Source: Micromonospora rubida (GTDB lineage Bacteria > Actinomycetota > Actinomycetes > Mycobacteriales > Micromonosporaceae). Taken from it: 64,000 bases of DNA. A program made the position numbers and the translations under genes. The number at the start of each line of letters is the position of its first letter. Within the stretch, counting starts at the first letter, position 1. The stretch lies in assembly GCF_009908295.1 (NCBI RefSeq), contig NZ_JAAALO010000005.1:248001-312000 (forward strand), written 5' to 3'. The notes beneath the pieces were generated by a model. It was not told the DNA's origin. It made no database searches and saw nothing but the letters and a program-made list of their open reading frames with translations. Positions 61,212-64,000 of this stretch are shown piece after piece.

Positions 61212-64000
61212 TCAGGCGGAGTGGACCTCGAACTCGGAGAGCTGGCCGGCCGGCCAGGCGGTGTTGCCGGTGACGGTCACCCGCACGTACCGCTGGGTGG
61301 CGGCGGGGAAGGTGACGGTCACGGTGTTGCCGCTGGCCGGGTTGAACGCGTAGCCGGCGGCGGGCTTCAGCGTGGTGTACGAGGAGCCGTCGGTCGAGCC
61401 GAGCACCGCGACCGTCTGGGTACGGGTCTGCCACGCGGTCGCCGGGGGCAGCTTCAGCACCACCCGGGACACCGACCGGGCGGCGCCCAGGTCGACGGTC
61501 AGCGACTGCGGGAAGGCGTTGTTGGCGCTCTCCCAGTACGTGTTGGCGTTGCCGTCGACGGCGTTGCCGCCGCCGTACACGTCGGCGTGGCTGGTCTCGC
61601 TGACCGGACGCCCCAGCGCCAGGTTCCCGGTGGGCGGCGGCGTGGTGGGCGGGGGCGTGCTCGGTGGCGGAGTGGTGGGCGGCGGCGTGCTGGGCGGCGT
61701 GCCGCCGTACACCTCGAACTCGGAGAGCTGGCCCGCCGGCCACCCGGTGTTGCCGGTGAAGGTCAGCCGCAGGAACCGCCGGCTGCCCGCCGGCAGGCCG
61801 ATCGACACGGCGTTGCCGGTCGCCGGGTTGAACGTGTATCCGGCCGAGGAGACGAGGGTCGAGTACGCCGAGCCGTCCGTCGAGCCGGCGACCGCGAGGG
61901 TCTGGGCCCTGGTCTCCCAGCCGGCCGGCAGCTTCAGCACGACCCGGTCGGTGTTCACCGTCGCGCCCAGGTCGACCGTGAGCGTCTGCGGGAACGCGCC
62001 GTTGGTGCTCTCCCAGTAGCTGGCCGGGTTGCCGTCGACGGCGTTGCCGGCCACGTAGTTCTGCGACGTGCTCGACGCGGTCACCGGCCGGCCCTGGGCC
62101 AGGTTCCCGCCGGTGGGCGGCGGGGTGGTGGGGGGCGGCGTGGTCGGGGGCGGGGTGGTGGTGGGCGGGGTGGTCGGGGTGCCGGTGGGCGGGGTGGTCG
62201 GGCCGTTGCCCCACTGCGGGGTCGGCCACGGCCCGCAGTACGGGGTGGCGGTGTACCAGCCGGAGTTGCCGGCGCCCTGACTAATCTGGAAGCCGCCGCC
62301 CACGCAGTTGTGCATCGGGTTGCCCTGCGCGATCCCGGTGGCCCGCACGCCCGCGAACGACACCTGGCTGGGCGCCTGCACCTGGAGCGCGTACGTCCCG
62401 GCGCCGTCGATCCGGACGTTGCTGAGGTTGATCCCGCTGCTCTGCCCCTCGATCCAGTGCAGCGCCGCGTAGGAGCTGTCCAGGATGTCGGTGTCGGTGA
62501 CGTTGACCGTGGCGCCCTGGATCGCCTCGTTGAGCGCGGAGAACCAGATCGCGCCGACGCCGAAGTTCCAGTTGTAGTCGGAGTTGCCGTTGCGGATCAG
62601 GGTGTTGCGGGCGATCGTCCAGGTGCCCTTAACCGCCGTGGCGCCCTGCACCCCGGGGTAGCGGTTCGCGACGTGGATGCCGCCGCCGTTGGTCACCGAG
62701 TCGGCCGTCACGTTGTCGGTGATTCTGATGTCCCGGCCGCCGTAGCTGACCAGGTGGTTCGCCAGAACGGTGACGCCGATGGTGTTGTGGGTGAAGGAGT
62801 TGTTGACGTTCGGCACGCTCTGCGCCCACATCGCGAGGGCGTCGTCGCCGGTGTTGCGGACGAACGTGTTGGTCACCGTGGAATTGGTGACGCCCCAGTG
62901 GAAGTTCACCCCGTCGGCGGTCTGGTCGAGGATGCGGCTGTTGCGGATGGTGAGGTTGTCCATCGGGCCGTCCATCCAGGCCCCGACCTTGGTGTGCTGC
63001 ATCCAGACGTTGTCCACCACCGAGTCGGTCATCGCGCCGCCCATGGCGTTGACCTGGTCGTCGTCGATCCGTTCCCGGATGTCGCCGATGATGGCGAAGT
63101 CGCGCAGGGTGACGTTGCGGCTCGGGCCGCCGGCCTCGTGCGGCCGGACCTCCCCGGTGTACCCGCCGCCGGGGACGTACTTGCCGTAGATGCCGGCGGC
63201 GCGCTTGCGGTCGGTGGGGTGCCGGCCGCCGAGCACCGAGTGCCACGGGCCCGCGCCGCGCAGGGTCACCCCGTCGACGACCACGTGGTCCCAGAGGGTG
63301 AAGGTGCCGGCCGGGATCCAGACCGTCCTGCCCTGGGCCCTGCCGGCGTCCACCGCCGCCTGGAACTTCGCCGTCGAGTCGGCGGCCCCGCTCGGGTCCG
63401 CGCCGAAGTCGGTCACCACGTCGAGGACGCCGGCGGGCTTGGCGATCGGCCCGCCGACCAGCTCGAAGTCGGCCAGGTCGATGGTGAAGGTCGGCGACTG
63501 GGCGGTCGAGGAGACCTGCAACCGGATCTTCGCCCCAGCCGGGTACGTGGTCCCGAACATCGCCCGGGTCTCGTCGTAGAAGTGGTGTGGGTTGGTGTCG
63601 CCCGGGTTGTTGTTGAACGGGTATCCGCCGTAGTACCAGCCGTACCGGGAGGTCACCGGGACGGCCTTGACCAGGGATCCGTTGGCCCGCAGGTCGATGC
63701 TGGCGTCCCGGCCGGTGCCGGCGGCGTTGTCCGGCAGGCTGTAGCGGAACGTCACCGCGTTCGCCGGGGCGGTCAGGGTGAACTCGACGTACTCGCCGAC
63801 CGCGTCGAGGGTGACGGCCTCCCGGCCGGACGCCTCGGAGGGCAGCTGGCCGTAGTAGCGGGTCGGGCCGATCCTCGTGCCGGTGTGCGCCGCGTTCTCC
63901 GCCTCCTGCTCGACGAACGGGACGGTCGCGCCCCGGCCGGTGATGTCGAACGGGGACAGCCCGGCGGCGCGGGCGGGGGTCGCGGTGGAGAACGAGACGA
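61212..64000 (-). CDS. Secreted GH87-type glucanase with C-terminal discoidin domains (5-prime end beyond window)
   Basis: About 929 residues are in the window; the start lies beyond base 64000, since the visible N-terminal residues (VSFSTATPARAAG) look like the end of a signal peptide. Order: signal end, CBM35-like module (about 30-140), beta-helix GH87-type domain (DQTADGVNFHWG and VRNTGDDALAMW motifs), Pro/Thr-rich linker, F5/8C domain, Pro/Thr linker, second F5/8C domain ending in LSEFEVHSA. It has the catalytic domain first and binding domains last, the reverse order of its neighbour, and is 126 bp from it on the same strand. Confidence 0.78.
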   Translation of the reverse strand, partial: VSFSTATPARAAGLSPFDITGRGATVPFVEQEAENAAHTGTRIGPTRYYGQLPSEASGREAVTLDAVGEYVEFTLTAPANAVTFRYSLPDNAAGTGRDASIDLRANGSLVKAVPVTSRYGWYYGGYPFNNNPGDTNPHHFYDETRAMFGTTYPAGAKIRLQVSSTAQSPTFTIDLADFELVGGPIAKPAGVLDVVTDFGADPSGAADSTAKFQAAVDAGRAQGRTVWIPAGTFTLWDHVVVDGVTLRGAGPWHSVLGGRHPTDRKRAAGIYGKYVPGGGYTGEVRPHEAGGPSRNVTLRDFAIIGDIRERIDDDQVNAMGGAMTDSVVDNVWMQHTKVGAWMDGPMDNLTIRNSRILDQTADGVNFHWGVTNSTVTNTFVRNTGDDALAMWAQSVPNVNNSFTHNTIGVTVLANHLVSYGGRDIRITDNVTADSVTNGGGIHVANRYPGVQGATAVKGTWTIARNTLIRNGNSDYNWNFGVGAIWFSALNEAIQGATVNVTDTDILDSSYAALHWIEGQSSGINLSNVRIDGAGTYALQVQAPSQVSFAGVRATGIAQGNPMHNCVGGGFQISQGAGNSGWYTATPYCGPWPTPQWGNGPTTPPTGTPTTPPTTTPPPTTPPPTTPPPTGGNLAQGRPVTASSTSQNYVAGNAVDGNPASYWESTNGAFPQTLTVDLGATVNTDRVVLKLPAGWETRAQTLAVAGSTDGSAYSTLVSSAGYTFNPATGNAVSIGLPAGSRRFLRLTFTGNTGWPAGQLSEFEVYGGTPPSTPPPTTPPPSTPPPTTPPPTGNLALGRPVSETSHADVYGGGNAVDGNANTYWESANNAFPQSLTVDLGAARSVSRVVLKLPPATAWQTRTQTVAVLGSTDGSSYTTLKPAAGYAFNPASGNTVTVTFPAATQRYVRVTVTGNTAWPAGQLSEFEVHSA

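Overview
The DNA is very GC-rich, with strong G/C bias at third codon positions and frequent GTG starts. This, together with the gene content (HelR with its rifamycin-responsive element, a SARP activator, a DesA3-type desaturase, multidomain secreted glucanases), points to a filamentous actinomycete. Micromonosporaceae (Micromonospora-like) is my best guess; this is inference, since no rRNA or other marker is present.

Layout. (1) 1-8300, flank: a HelR-type RNA-polymerase-recycling helicase on the minus strand with a complete 19-bp RAE upstream; about 1 kb of gene-poor DNA with two inverted repeats; a frameshifted beta-propeller pseudogene; a fatty acyl desaturase with its ferredoxin reductase and a divergent PucR-type regulator. 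(2) About 8.5-49.4 kb: a nonribosomal peptide gene cluster I do not recognise as any described one. It holds a phosphoglycerate dehydrogenase, a SARP activator, a UbiA-like prenyltransferase, a two-component pair, DAHP synthase, three NRPS genes, a free-standing condensation domain, an MbtH-like domain fused to a decayed adenylation domain, a PaaK-like aryl-acid ligase, TrpE/TrpG-like anthranilate or ADIC synthase, two MFS exporters with a LysR regulator, an S9 peptidase, a VOC protein, alpha/beta hydrolases, a type II thioesterase, an iron-sulfur flavoprotein and a SHMT-like enzyme. (3) About 49.5-64 kb, flank: a trypsin-co-occurring-domain protein, a large secreted subtilisin with a divergent TrmB/LuxR regulator, a HATPase, a Bcr/CflA exporter and two secreted GH87-type alpha-1,3-glucanases, the last cut by the window end.

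How the cluster may work. DAHP synthase and the TrpE/TrpG pair would feed chorismate into an anthranilate-type acid. The PaaK-like ligase and two unusual A domains, which have Gly where alpha-amino-acid A domains have Asp235, could activate aryl acids. Phosphoglycerate dehydrogenase and the SHMT-like enzyme could supply serine or an alpha- or beta-modified serine. The only intact Cy domain could close it to an oxazoline (or a thiazoline if Cys is used). A final C-A-PCP-TE subunit, whose TE has a Cys nucleophile, would release the product.

The clearest hidden structure is a repeated promoter. Two heptamers (GCGTAAC and GCCTAAC type) lie on an 11-bp period, then exactly 8 bp, then a CCTASCGT-like -10. 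It occurs in five intergenic regions, eight sites in all, and matches known SARP operator architecture. These sites define the likely regulon and the cluster edges.
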